64,000 bases of DNA, from assembly GCF_003610355.1 (NCBI RefSeq), contig NZ_RAPY01000003.1, positions 372,001 through 436,000 on the forward strand, in the 5' to 3' direction. The notes under the pieces were generated by a model, which was given only the letters and a program-made list of their open reading frames with translations, was not told the DNA's origin and searched no databases. Below, piece by piece: positions 8,146 through 16,914 of the stretch (the first letter of the stretch is position 1; each line of letters opens with the position of its first letter). Source of the stretch: Sphingobacterium detergens. Its GTDB lineage: Bacteria > Bacteroidota > Bacteroidia > Sphingobacteriales > Sphingobacteriaceae. Made by a program: the position numbers and the translations under genes.

Positions 8146-9816
8146 ATGAGTGAAGAAAAATCATTAAATTTTATCGAGGAAATTGTCGAAGAAGATCTTC
8201 GTACAGGAAAACATGGCGGACGTGTATTGACACGTTTTCCTCCTGAACCAAATGGTTACCTCCACATTGGTCACGCCAAATCCATCTGCTTAAATTTTGG
8301 ATTAGCACAGCAGTATAACGGCAAGACTAATCTACGTTTTGATGACACTAACCCTGTCACTGAGGATACCGAGTATGTTGAAAGTATCAAGAAAGATATT
8401 CAATGGCTAGGATTCCAGTGGGCGGAAGAACTATATACTTCGGATTATTTTGAAACACTTTACAGCTACGCTGTTGAGCTCATAAAAAAGGGTTTAGCAT
8501 ACGTGGACGATAGTACAGCGGAAGAAATTGCAGCAGCAAAAGGTACGCCTACAGAACCAGGTGTTCCGACACCTTACCGCGCCCGATCTATAGACGAAAA
8601 TCTGACCCTATTCGCAGATATGCGAGCTGGGAAATATAAGGATGGCGAGAAAGTGCTCCGTGCAAAAATAGATTTGGCTAGTCCAAATATGCACCTGCGT
8701 GATCCTTTGTTATACCGCATCAAGCATGCCCACCATCACCGGACAGGCAATCAATGGTGCATCTACCCAATGTATGATTTTGCACATGGGCAATCGGATT
8801 CAATTGAGAAAATCACCCATTCGATCTGTACCCTTGAATTTATCCCACACCGTCCTCTTTATGACTGGTGTATCGATAAGCTGGAAATTTTCCCATCCAA
8901 GCAATATGAATTTGCACGCTTAAACATGACATATACGGTCATGAGCAAGCGTAAATTATTGCAATTGGTCAATGATAAATTTGTTGAAAGCTGGGATGAC
9001 CCTCGTATGCCAACGATCTCCGGCTTGAGAAGAAGAGGATATACACCGGCAAGTATTCGCAACTTCTGTGAAAAAATCGGAGTTCAAAAACGCGAAAATA
9101 TGATCGACGTCAGTCTACTGGAGTTTTGCATCCGGGAGGATCTCAACAAAACTGCCTGGCGTAGAATGGCTGTCCTTGATCCGATCAAATTAGTGATCAC
9201 AAACTATCCGGATGGTCAAGTGGAAGATTTAGTCGGTGAGAATAACCCTGAAGTTGAAGGTGGTGAAGGTGCTCGGATCATACCTTTTTCCAAAGAACTT
9301 TGGATAGAACGTGAAGATTTTATGGAAGATGCTCCCAAAAAATTCTTCCGTCTCGGCCCAGGACTTTCCGTTCGTCTAAAACACGCTTATATCGTTACCT
9401 GCAACGATTTCGTCAAAGATGAAAATGGAAAGGTAACAGAAGTACATTGTACCTACGTGCCTAATTCCAAATCAGGTGAAGATACTTCCGGATTAAAAGT
9501 AAAAGGAACAATCCATTGGATTTCTGTTCCTCATGCTAAGGAAGCTGAAGTAAGATTATACGACAGGTTGTTCAATGATGAAAACCCTGCCGCAGCTGAA
9601 AACTTTAAAGATTCTATCAATCCTGAAAGTTTGCATGTGATTGAACGTGCCTATATCGAGCCCGATCTGGCTACTGCTACTCCTGGAAAAGGGTATCAAT
9701 TCATCCGTTTAGGCTATTTTACATTAGACACACATTCTACTCCAGAACACCTGGTCTTTAACCGTACAGTTACGTTGAAAGATTCTTGGGGAAAAGAAGT
9801 GAAGAAAAATGGATAA
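8146..9816 (+). CDS. glnS: Glutaminyl-tRNA synthetase
   Basis: 556-aa class I aminoacyl-tRNA synthetase charging tRNA-Gln, close to the 554 aa of the E. coli enzyme. The GlnRS form of the HIGH motif is PPEPNGYLHIGHAKS (HIGH at 40-43), and the KMSKS-type motif VMSKRK is near residue 265. The PPEPNG context separates it from GluRS, which has PSPTGG. The C-terminal half carries the beta-barrel anticodon-binding domains. With a separate gltX at 45.2-46.8 kb, the genome uses the direct route for Gln-tRNA. Likely leaderless: a perfect -7 box ends 4 nt before the ATG. Confidence 0.97.
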   Translation: MSEEKSLNFIEEIVEEDLRTGKHGGRVLTRFPPEPNGYLHIGHAKSICLNFGLAQQYNGKTNLRFDDTNPVTEDTEYVESIKKDIQWLGFQWAEELYTSDYFETLYSYAVELIKKGLAYVDDSTAEEIAAAKGTPTEPGVPTPYRARSIDENLTLFADMRAGKYKDGEKVLRAKIDLASPNMHLRDPLLYRIKHAHHHRTGNQWCIYPMYDFAHGQSDSIEKITHSICTLEFIPHRPLYDWCIDKLEIFPSKQYEFARLNMTYTVMSKRKLLQLVNDKFVESWDDPRMPTISGLRRRGYTPASIRNFCEKIGVQKRENMIDVSLLEFCIREDLNKTAWRRMAVLDPIKLVITNYPDGQVEDLVGENNPEVEGGEGARIIPFSKELWIEREDFMEDAPKKFFRLGPGLSVRLKHAYIVTCNDFVKDENGKVTEVHCTYVPNSKSGEDTSGLKVKGTIHWISVPHAKEAEVRLYDRLFNDENPAAAENFKDSINPESLHVIERAYIEPDLATATPGKGYQFIRLGYFTLDTHSTPEHLVFNRTVTLKDSWGKEVKKNG

Positions 9817-9830
9817 GTAAACGATTACAT

Positions 9831-9872
9831 AAAAAACAAAAGGTCGGAAACAATTCCGACCTTTTGTTTTTT
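9831..9872. terminator. Bidirectional terminator between glnS and the DUF2723 gene
   Basis: A perfect 19-bp inverted repeat (AAAAAACAAAAGGTCGGAA and its complement) around the 4-nt loop ACAA, with A and T runs at the two ends, so it serves both converging genes. The stop codon of the minus-strand gene overlaps its last T. Confidence 0.93.
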
Positions 9873-12800
9873 ATTCTATACCATACCATTGTTGATACTG
9901 TTTTCTAAGTCCCTCGACACGTGCCAACCGCTTAGTATCATTTGCCTCCAATAGGATATCTCGATAACGATCGACCGAGTCAAGTGCTAGCTGCATATCG
10001 TTCCATTCAAAACCTAAATTTTTCTTATCCAATACCAGCTGATGTAGATATTCCATATTTTGTGAAACATAGTCCAAATTTCGATCGACTACATTTCCAG
10101 CCAGCTGTCCCTGTCCGGAACGATATAGGCTATCAATGATATCTACATAATTAATCGCATCCGACATCGCATATACACGATCAGGCAATTGGTCGTATGC
10201 TTTCTTGGCCACTTCTCCAGCTTGTTTAACCTGTCCTTTTTCCAATAGCAACCGTGCTGTCTTTCCAAAAATATCTCGTGCATACATACTTGAGAAGCGA
10301 AAGGAGTCGGTATCTAAATATTTTGCATTCTTGGTATTCCCCCAATTGTATTTATGCATGATATTATCATATAAGGCTTCCACATTGACCAAAGCTGCCA
10401 TCTCGCCAGCAGACGCCTGCTGTTCACTGGTCGCAGCAACGGGCATCAACCTTGAAGCGAAGCCCTCGTTGACAAGGTATTTGTCCAAGCCCAACTTAAT
10501 ATCACTAGGGAGCATATTCGAAAAATAGATCGGTCGATCCCAATGATTATTTTCAAGGAGGGACAACAAAGTCAGATCCGATCGGGATAAGTGGTCAGCG
10601 GGGATTTCCCATTCCATTGTTGAAACGACCGCATCCTGGAAATAAGCGGGCACGGCATTTTTTTTCAAAATCTCGGCTTTGTTAATGGCCAATTTGACCC
10701 TCTTAGTCGGAAAATAATTCTCCAGATTTCCCGAATTCAACTGTACTTTATAATCAGGATCATCAGAAGTAACAAACTGCAATAACTGCTGGATATCCAC
10801 GGCTTCATTCAACTGTCTATCCACAAAAGGGATATAATCGCGAATACCCTTTTTTGTTTTTTCCGCGGGAATCGCAATCGGAAGTCCTGCAGCTCTATAA
10901 GTTGCTTTCTTGGCCTGCTGCATATACCAATCTCCCGTTAAATAACTTAGCACAACAATCCGTACATCTGGACGAACTCCTTCTACTTCCTGCAGATACC
11001 ATAATGGAAAAGTATCGTGATCACCATAGGTAAACAAGATTGCATTTGGTGCACAGGTTTCTAGGTAATTACGGGCCACATCCCGAGCCAAGGATTTCTC
11101 AGAACGATTATGATCATCCCAATTCTGATGCGCCAGAATAATTGGTCCACCCAACAGCGCAAAAGATAATCCAGTAGCCATCGCATAGCGATTACTGAGA
11201 AACCGTTTAAAAAAGCGCATGAGTGCAATTGTACCCAGTCCGATCCAGATCGCAAAAGCATAAAAAGATCCGGCATAAGCATAATCACGTTCACGGGGTT
11301 GCAGTGGTGTCTGATTGAGATATACAACAATCGCTATACCCGTAAAAACAAACAGCAAGGTCAATACCAAAGTATAGGGTTTATTGTTTTTGTACAACCA
11401 GATCGCTCCAGCTATCCCCAATAACAAAGGCAAGAAAAAATACGTGTTTCGGCTTGGATCATGTTGCTGTGACGCCGAAAGATGATGTTGCCCGCCAAGA
11501 CGCCAATTATCCAGCGTTTTCACTCCAGAGAGCCAATTCCCCTCCGTATAGGATCCATAGCCTTGCTTGTCATTCTGCCTGCCAACAAAATTCCATAAGA
11601 AGTAACGTGCATACATTTCCCCCAATTGAAAATTAAAGAAAAACTTAAAGTTATCGGAGAACTGTGGTCTTTCACCCTCTTTTAACTTGAGATAACTTCT
11701 ATAGTAGGCTTGATGATTTTCATCCTGGCTATAGATACGTGGAAAAAATGTTTCACGATCAAATGCATACTTATCAACCTGTGTAAATGCTGTATAATTG
11801 GATTCATCTTTCCGATAACTGGTTTTGCTTTGGACATCCACAGCCTTTGAATCATAGTATGGTCCCTTAACCAGAGGTTCCCGCGTATACTGTTCTCGCC
11901 CTAAGTAACCTAAAAACGAAAAGACATTATCTGGTGCATTGTTATTTAAGGATGGATTTGCCTTTCCACGGATCAGCACCATGGTATAGGAACTATAACC
12001 AAACAGAATAAAGCAAAACACCAATAAAGCTGTATTTAATGTATACTTGCGTTTTCTATGGGAATAAAAAAGACCATATACAATTGTGACACCAAAAAGC
12101 AGGCATAGGAAAAGAATTCCTGTACCAAATCCCAGTCCAAAAGAATTCACAAACAATAGATCTATTTTGGAAGCAAAACTGATCAGCCACTGAATAACAC
12201 CCCAAAGGATTGCTGCAAGAACTAATATCCCTAATAGAAATGCCTTTATAATGCCTTTATAATTAATTTCTGAAGTCCTTTTAAAATACACCACCATGGC
12301 TATAGCCGGAATAGCCAAAAGATTTAATAAGTGGACTCCGATCGAAAGCCCCATGACGAAAGCGATAAAAATCAGCCAGCGGTCACTTCCGTCCTGATCC
12401 GCACGCGCCTCCCATTTAAAAATCGCCCAGAAAACCACCGCAGTACAAAGTGAGGACATCGCATACACTTCGGATTCTACGGCCGAATACCAGAAGGTAT
12501 CACTGAAACTAAAGGCCATAGCCCCCACTGCACCCGCTCCAAAGATCTGTAAATAGTAAGAAAAAGCAGATTGCTGTGGCTTCTTTAAAATCTTCCGGGC
12601 AATCGCTGTAATTGTCCAAAATAAAAATGTCACCGTCAGACCGCTACAGACTGCCGAACCAATATTCATCCAGTAAGCGACTTGCCCTGTATTACCGAAA
12701 GCCAGATTGGAAAAAACATTCTGAATAAGTAGAAATAGTGGGGCGCCAGGTTGATGTGCCACCTCAAGTTTGTACGCACAGGCGATAAATTCACCACAAT

Positions 12801-12900
12801 CCCACCAGCTCACGGTCTTTTCAACAGTAGCAATGTAGACAACAGTAGCAATGAGGCCACAGGCCAAACCAAATAGCGAGTTTAATTTATTATACGTCAT
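9871..12900 (-). CDS. DUF2723 multi-membrane protein (protein O-glycosyltransferase-like)
   Basis: 1009-aa integral membrane protein. The DUF2723 signature opens the protein: an N-terminal helix, then VSWWDCGEFIACAYKLEVAH with the acidic pair expected after the first helix in GT-C type glycosyltransferases, followed by QPGAPLFLL. Many hydrophobic helices fill residues 1-330 and again 500-600; the C-terminal 400 residues are soluble, with LEKGQVKQAGEVAKKAYDQLP-type helical pairs resembling TPR. Members are related to mammalian TMEM260, an O-mannosyltransferase, so lipid-linked sugar transfer to exported protein is plausible but inferred. Single-gene unit on the minus strand; it shares a terminator with glnS. 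Confidence 0.85.
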   Translation of the reverse strand: MTYNKLNSLFGLACGLIATVVYIATVEKTVSWWDCGEFIACAYKLEVAHQPGAPLFLLIQNVFSNLAFGNTGQVAYWMNIGSAVCSGLTVTFLFWTITAIARKILKKPQQSAFSYYLQIFGAGAVGAMAFSFSDTFWYSAVESEVYAMSSLCTAVVFWAIFKWEARADQDGSDRWLIFIAFVMGLSIGVHLLNLLAIPAIAMVVYFKRTSEINYKGIIKAFLLGILVLAAILWGVIQWLISFASKIDLLFVNSFGLGFGTGILFLCLLFGVTIVYGLFYSHRKRKYTLNTALLVFCFILFGYSSYTMVLIRGKANPSLNNNAPDNVFSFLGYLGREQYTREPLVKGPYYDSKAVDVQSKTSYRKDESNYTAFTQVDKYAFDRETFFPRIYSQDENHQAYYRSYLKLKEGERPQFSDNFKFFFNFQLGEMYARYFLWNFVGRQNDKQGYGSYTEGNWLSGVKTLDNWRLGGQHHLSASQQHDPSRNTYFFLPLLLGIAGAIWLYKNNKPYTLVLTLLFVFTGIAIVVYLNQTPLQPRERDYAYAGSFYAFAIWIGLGTIALMRFFKRFLSNRYAMATGLSFALLGGPIILAHQNWDDHNRSEKSLARDVARNYLETCAPNAILFTYGDHDTFPLWYLQEVEGVRPDVRIVVLSYLTGDWYMQQAKKATYRAAGLPIAIPAEKTKKGIRDYIPFVDRQLNEAVDIQQLLQFVTSDDPDYKVQLNSGNLENYFPTKRVKLAINKAEILKKNAVPAYFQDAVVSTMEWEIPADHLSRSDLTLLSLLENNHWDRPIYFSNMLPSDIKLGLDKYLVNEGFASRLMPVAATSEQQASAGEMAALVNVEALYDNIMHKYNWGNTKNAKYLDTDSFRFSSMYARDIFGKTARLLLEKGQVKQAGEVAKKAYDQLPDRVYAMSDAINYVDIIDSLYRSGQGQLAGNVVDRNLDYVSQNMEYLHQLVLDKKNLGFEWNDMQLALDSVDRYRDILLEANDTKRLARVEGLRKQYQQWYGIE

Positions 12901-13047
12901 AAGGACAATTGGTCTATATCTTAGTTCCTTTTAGTACCTCAAATTAAATAGTTATCTCGATTTAAAAATGTTAATTAACACTATTTAACACTACTGTTTA
13001 ACAAAAAATATTTTTTGAAAGAGAGCACTTCTATAGTGAAAAGAGAA

Positions 13048-13158
13048 ATGCTGGTTTTGAAAGCAGGGGTAATGGCAAACTTCATCCCAAAAGCTGCATA
13101 TGGCCATGGGGTAAATGGAGATTCATCTCACAAGTACAAAACAGTATACCGTCTATAG
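13048..13158 (+). CDS. Candidate 36-aa small ORF
   Basis: ATG to TAG, beginning MLVLKAGVMANFIPKA and ending HKYKTVYRL, preceded by the purine-rich AAGAGAA. The composition looks protein-like (Gly, Ser, Lys, Tyr) rather than AT noise, and the frame closes just before the metF terminator hairpin. No homologue recalled; no clear -7 box (a TATTTTTTG sequence at about 13010 has one base too many). Could be fortuitous. Confidence 0.22.
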   Translation: MLVLKAGVMANFIPKAAYGHGVNGDSSHKYKTVYRL

Positions 13159-13165
13159 AAGTAAT

Positions 13166-13190
13166 AAAAAAGCGAGGGGTTTTCCCTCGC
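13166..13190 (-). terminator. Terminator of metF
   Basis: GCGAGGG / CCCTCGC with a 5-nt loop; on the minus strand it is followed by six T. It starts 15 nt beyond the metF stop. Confidence 0.88.
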
Positions 13191-13204
13191 TCCTCTTGTA
13201 TTTT

Positions 13205-14161
13205 TTAGGCTAACTTCTCGACAATCTTTTTCGTTGGCCCAGGATTACTCATGGTATAAAAGTGCAATACTGGAGCACCAAATTTAATCAGCTCCTGACA
13301 TTGTTGCACAAGCCATTCTTCACCTACTTGTCTTACATCAGCATTGGTTTTACATGCTGCGACAGCATCACTCAATTCCTCAGGAATATCCAGGTGGAAA
13401 ATTCTTGGCAAAGTAACCAGTTGCTTTTTGGTCGTCAATGGTTTGAGGCCCGGAATGATAGGCACATGAATTCCATTGTCCCGGCATTTGGTCACAAATT
13501 CCTTATATTTCTCCACGTTAAAGAACATCTGAGTTACAATAAACTCAGCACCCATATCCACTTTTTGCTTCAGATATTTAAAATCAGTATTGAAATTAGG
13601 AGATTCAAAATGCTTCTCCGGATATCCTGCGACACCGATACAAAAATCGGTTTTTTCAGATGTGATAATATCTTCGTGGAGATACTTTCCTTTATTCATA
13701 TCCGTTACCTGTTCCAATAGATCCGTTGCAAAAGCATGTCCGCCTTCACTTGGAATAAAATCAGCATCTCCTTTGCGTGCATCACCTCGTAATACCAATA
13801 CGTTATCGATACCCAAGAAATTTAAGTCGATCAAGGCATTTTCAGTTTCCTCTTTGGTAAAGCCACCACATATCAGATGGGGCACTGCGTCCACTTTATA
13901 CTTATTCATGATAGCAGCACAGATCGCCACTGTTCCTGGTCGCTTACGATAAGATACACGTTCCAACAGCCCGCTTGCATGTTCCTTATAGATATAATCT
14001 TCCCGATGATAGGTTACATCAATAAAAGGCGGTTTAAATTCCATCAGTTCATCCATTGTTTTAAAAATACTTTGGATGCCCTGTCCCTTTGCAGGAGGCA
14101 ATAGCTCAAAAGAAAACAATGTTTTTCCTTTAGCATTCTGGATATGGTCGATAATCTTCAT
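13205..14161 (-). CDS. metF: 5,10-methylenetetrahydrofolate reductase
   Basis: 318-aa FAD enzyme that reduces methylene-THF to methyl-THF, the methyl donor for methionine synthesis. MetF features: SFELLPPAKG near residue 17 with the catalytic Glu of the FEffPP-like motif, DVTYHREDY at about 49, and the FAD/folate region VLRGDARKGD at about 124 and FIVTQMFFNVEKY at about 206. Expression is very likely controlled by methionine status through the SAM-I riboswitch just upstream (14235-14333). Single-gene unit with its own terminator. Confidence 0.96.
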   Translation of the reverse strand: MKIIDHIQNAKGKTLFSFELLPPAKGQGIQSIFKTMDELMEFKPPFIDVTYHREDYIYKEHASGLLERVSYRKRPGTVAICAAIMNKYKVDAVPHLICGGFTKEETENALIDLNFLGIDNVLVLRGDARKGDADFIPSEGGHAFATDLLEQVTDMNKGKYLHEDIITSEKTDFCIGVAGYPEKHFESPNFNTDFKYLKQKVDMGAEFIVTQMFFNVEKYKEFVTKCRDNGIHVPIIPGLKPLTTKKQLVTLPRIFHLDIPEELSDAVAACKTNADVRQVGEEWLVQQCQELIKFGAPVLHFYTMSNPGPTKKIVEKLA

Positions 14162-14234
14162 TAAAAAACTGTTTTAAGTTTGGGTTGGCTTACATCGAAA
14201 CGCACAAGTCGAGGATATGTCTATCTGCATGTAA

Positions 14235-14333
14235 CTTATCTTTCCCACATGGAGCAGGGTAGAATTTAGCACCTTGAACAATACAGGTTGCTAAGGCTTC
14301 ACTGGGTCTAGTCCCTCGGCCTTTCTCTATAAG
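14235..14333 (-). promoter_or_regulatory. SAM-I (S-box) riboswitch in the metF leader
   Basis: Reading the minus strand, the S-box core is present in order: CTTATAGAG (P1 5' strand), AGGCCGAGGGACTAGACCC (P2 region), GTGAAGCC, TTAGCAACC, a short P3, GGTGCTAAATTCTACCC (P4 region), and AGATAAG closing P1. This matches the canonical aptamer that binds S-adenosylmethionine and usually lowers expression when SAM is plentiful. Downstream, TTACAT (from 14234) and ATGTAA (near 14195) can form a further stem that may be part of the expression platform; no U-run terminator is evident there, so the mechanism is unclear. Confidence 0.93.
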
Positions 14334-14437
14334 CGTTGCTAATATCGTCTTAAAAAATCAAACAACAAAAACATTTTTTCGAAAAGCTATAAATTATAGT
14401 AACAAAGCTGTCTTTTTTCCAGATCTTCCCATACAAA

Positions 14438-15343
14438 TTATTTCAAAGTTGAAAGAGAATTACGTAGATTCTTTAAATAGAATGTGATTAGCAGCAGCCC
14501 AGAGACACTATACTTCTCCTTCTGTCCGTATTTAAACCCATCCATTAAATATTTATAGGCAACCAATGCATTCTCCTCATTGTAAAACAGCTCTTTCCAT
14601 GAGACAGGAACATCTTTCCATTGTTTTAATACAATGCCATTTTGCGCATAAGTAATTGGAGATTCAATCCCATCTATCTTATAATCACTATGGACGCCTG
14701 AATTTGAGATGTGCTGAAAGTATGCTATAGAATAATCTAAAAAGTTTAATGCCCGGGCCTTTACCTCTTGATCATTTTCAGCACTTGTCGGAATATTACG
14801 CCAAAGATTGACTACACTATCAAATTTACTAGGCTGCTCGCGAAGTGGTGTTTTGTCTAATTCGAAATTGAGAAACAACCGTTCCGTATTTGGCAAATGG
14901 GCTGAATTGAATTGGGAGAAATCACCTTTCAATTGTATGAAATTCTTTTTTACTTGAATTATATCCAAAGAGATGGTTCCCTTTTTATCATCCACCAATT
15001 CAATTTTATTCCCTTCAAATCTATATTTGCCATAGAGCAAGATATCACCTATCGCAAGGACAAATTGTCCCTTATCCTGAAGGGAGAAAAAGGAACGATA
15101 ATGAAGCGGGTGATCACAATATGCATCAGGTTCAATATTTAGCGGATCCTTAGCTTTAGCCTCTAGGTAGCCGTCATTGGTATAACCGCAAATAACTTGA
15201 TAATTTCCGATCGGAAATTCTTTGTTCTTCCCAAAGAAAGCACAAGAGGATAAGAATATCGTTGAAATAATTAGCAGTAATAGTTTCAAGACAGATCGTT
15301 TATAGTGGTCAATATATTGATTATTCAGTACCAATTTAAACAA
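14438..15343 (-). CDS. Hypothetical lipoprotein
   Basis: 301 aa, family not recognised. A hydrophobic stretch (LKLLLLIISTIFLSSC) leads to a lipobox with Cys34, so the mature protein should be lipidated and face the periplasm or outer membrane. The N-terminal half reads as beta-rich (FPIGNYQVICGY, QFVLAIGDILLYGKYRFEGN), reminiscent of a lipocalin-like strand pattern; the C-terminal half is helical. The annotated ATG gives 18 residues before the hydrophobic core; a TTG nearer the core is an alternative start. It stands alone between metF and rimM. Confidence 0.6.
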   Translation of the reverse strand: MFKLVLNNQYIDHYKRSVLKLLLLIISTIFLSSCAFFGKNKEFPIGNYQVICGYTNDGYLEAKAKDPLNIEPDAYCDHPLHYRSFFSLQDKGQFVLAIGDILLYGKYRFEGNKIELVDDKKGTISLDIIQVKKNFIQLKGDFSQFNSAHLPNTERLFLNFELDKTPLREQPSKFDSVVNLWRNIPTSAENDQEVKARALNFLDYSIAYFQHISNSGVHSDYKIDGIESPITYAQNGIVLKQWKDVPVSWKELFYNEENALVAYKYLMDGFKYGQKEKYSVSGLLLITFYLKNLRNSLSTLK

Positions 15344-15436
15344 AATCCATCAGAGTAAGAGATCCCTGACTGTCCCAAAACAAAAATTTTGTCAGATGAA
15401 GCGAAATATGATTTAAAACCTCAACTTATTGAATCG

Positions 15437-15474
15437 AAAAAGGTCTAAATTCCTCTACGAACTTAGACCTTTTT
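15437..15474 (-). terminator. Terminator downstream of rimM
   Basis: Perfect arms AAAAAGGTCTAA / TTAGACCTTTTT with a 14-nt loop; T5 on the minus strand. It lies about 90 nt beyond the rimM stop and before the next minus-strand gene. Confidence 0.75.
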
Positions 15475-15561
15475 CATTCAAATTTATGGGAATTAAGAAC
15501 GATGCTCTAAAGTAAATTCCGATTTGTAATCAAGGGTAATTTACGAGAGGCCCGTCCACTT

Positions 15562-16086
15562 TTATTCTTTATAAAGATCGACTAGCCCTTCAGGCAATTC
15601 TACTTCAATAATCTCCTCCTCACCATCTATGCCAACAATTAAATCATCGGATAGGGGGAACATCAATTCTTTACCATTCATATCAACTGTCGCGACGAAT
15701 TGCTGTGGAAATTCCTGTACATCCGTAATTTCCCCCAGTTCCCCATGGGTTTCATCGATCACCAAAAATCCGATTAAATCCGTATATCTAAAATCATCGG
15801 GATCCCGTTCTGGCATTTTATCATTGGGTAGATAAACCTTTTTGTGAACAAGCACCTGTGCCTTGTCGATATGATCAACATCTTCAAATGTCACGTAGGC
15901 GGTACTATTTTTCTGCAGTTTTATAGCATCGATAAAATAAGGTACAAGTTTTTTGTTGACCTCCAAAAAAACGACATCTATATCCAAACTCTCATAGTCT
16001 TCAAATTCGAAAAACAGTTGCATCTCGCCTTTTAGACCTCGCGTTTTGCTGATATAGCCTATATAAAAACTTTGATCGATAGTCAT
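15562..16086 (-). CDS. rimM: 16S rRNA processing protein RimM
   Basis: 174-aa ribosome maturation factor that binds S19 and aids assembly of the 30S head. The RimM N-domain motif FYIGYISKTRGLKGEMQLFF and the PRC-barrel half (YTDLIGFLVIDETHGELGEI, then FPLSDDLIVGID) are both clear. It follows rpsP, the classical partner, but a hairpin terminator separates the two, so rimM may rely on read-through or on its own promoter in the 229-bp gap. Confidence 0.95.
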   Translation of the reverse strand: MTIDQSFYIGYISKTRGLKGEMQLFFEFEDYESLDIDVVFLEVNKKLVPYFIDAIKLQKNSTAYVTFEDVDHIDKAQVLVHKKVYLPNDKMPERDPDDFRYTDLIGFLVIDETHGELGEITDVQEFPQQFVATVDMNGKELMFPLSDDLIVGIDGEEEIIEVELPEGLVDLYKE

Positions 16087-16090
16087 TTTG

Positions 16091-16124
16091 TAATATTGCG
16101 TATTAGGATATTAGTATTGAGATG
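16091..16124 (+). repeat. Dispersed ATTAG/TTGAGAT repeat, copy 1
   Basis: GTATTAGGATATTAG followed by TATTGAGATG. The 11-mer AGTATTGAGAT is shared with the copy at 33487-33520, and a related ATTAGATATTAG arrangement lies at 59541-59582. It sits just upstream of the rimM start. Confidence 0.45.
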
Positions 16125-16263
16125 CTTTTCCTTTCGGCTTCCACTATATATTCAGCATCTGTTTTATTTTCACTTTTTTGTATAGCGATATGCTAATATG
16201 CTCTGCCTTCTATTCTAAATTAGAGCAATCAGCATCACATTTTAACACATAAACTATTTTATT

Positions 16264-16294
16264 AAAAAAGCCGGCTCAAGATTGAGTCGGCTTT
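16264..16294 (-). terminator. Terminator of rpsP
   Basis: Arms GCCGGCTCAA / TTGAGTCGGC (one mismatch) with a 2-nt loop; on the minus strand it is followed by six T. Starts 21 nt after the rpsP stop. Confidence 0.85.
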
Positions 16295-16315
16295 CTCGAA
16301 TACTTTATGAAAGAA

Positions 16316-16837
16316 TTAACCTTCAGTTTCTTCTGATGCAGGAGCTTCAGTCTCTTCAGCAGCAGGTTCTTCTGCTACAGGAGCATTTTTAGCAGCTACA
16401 GCAGCAGCTTTTTCTTCTTTTTTCTTCGCTTCAGCAGCTAAAGCAGCTTTCTTAGCATCAGCTTTAGATTGAGCTAAACCATCTTTTTTACCAGAGATTC
16501 TAGCTTCGTTAGCTTCAGTCCAAGCAGTGAATTTAGCTTCAGCAGCAGTTTCATCAAAAGCACCTTTTTTCACACCACCTTGTAAGTGTTTTTTGTAAAG
16601 AACACCTTTGTAAGAAAGGATAGCACGAGCTGTGTCAGTAGGTTGAGCACCTTTATTCATCCAATCCAAAGCTTTTTCAAAATCCAAAACGATAGTTGCA
16701 GGATTTGTGTTTGGGTTGTAAGAACCGATACGTTCGATGAATTTACCATCACGTGGAGCGCGAGAATCCGCTACGACTACGTGGTAAAAAGGACGTCCTT
16801 TTTTACCATGTCTTTGCAATCTGATTTTAGTTGCCAT
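16316..16837 (-). CDS. rpsP: 30S ribosomal protein S16 with long C-terminal extension
   Basis: 173 aa. Residues 1-85 are a normal S16 (MATKIRLQRHGKKGRPFYHV at the start, FIERIGSYNPNTNP, then DWMNKGAQPTDTARAILS), a primary-assembly protein of the 30S subunit. S16 in most bacteria ends near residue 85-90; here about 88 more residues follow, low in complexity: first Lys/Ala rich, then an acidic Ala/Glu/Pro tail ending EETEG. Longer S16 tails are known in this phylum. A perfect -7 box lies about 60 nt upstream, and the leader has a small inverted repeat. Confidence 0.96.
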   Translation of the reverse strand: MATKIRLQRHGKKGRPFYHVVVADSRAPRDGKFIERIGSYNPNTNPATIVLDFEKALDWMNKGAQPTDTARAILSYKGVLYKKHLQGGVKKGAFDETAAEAKFTAWTEANEARISGKKDGLAQSKADAKKAALAAEAKKKEEKAAAVAAKNAPVAEEPAAEETEAPASEETEG

Positions 16838-16895
16838 TTCTTAATTTTATTTTATGTATTCAACATATCCCCCGAGCTTCATACTAGAGGGGATG

Positions 16896-16903
16896 CAAAG
16901 ATA
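16896..16903 (-). promoter_or_regulatory. -7 promoter element of rpsP
   Basis: TATCTTTG on the minus strand, a perfect TAnnTTTG, giving a leader of roughly 50 nt. Within that leader ATCCCC and GGGGAT (16867-16893 on the plus strand) can pair with a long loop. No good -33 box seen. Confidence 0.5.
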
Positions 16904-16914
16904 GTTATTTTTTT

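Larger units (their letters stand above)
12901..13204. other. Intergenic region between DUF2723 gene and metF
   Basis: About 265 bp upstream of the metF terminator, which is also the upstream region of the DUF2723 gene. It holds three TTTAACA/TTAACA copies (12974-13003), a possible 36-codon ORF (13048-13158), and a spaced inverted repeat ACTTCTATAG (13027-13036) / CTATAGAAGT (13153-13162) that brackets that ORF. No known RNA family recognised. Confidence 0.5.

Noticed and set aside
12901..13204. tRNA or known small RNA in the DUF2723-metF gap
   Set aside because: No cloverleaf, T-loop GGTTCGA or other family signature is present.
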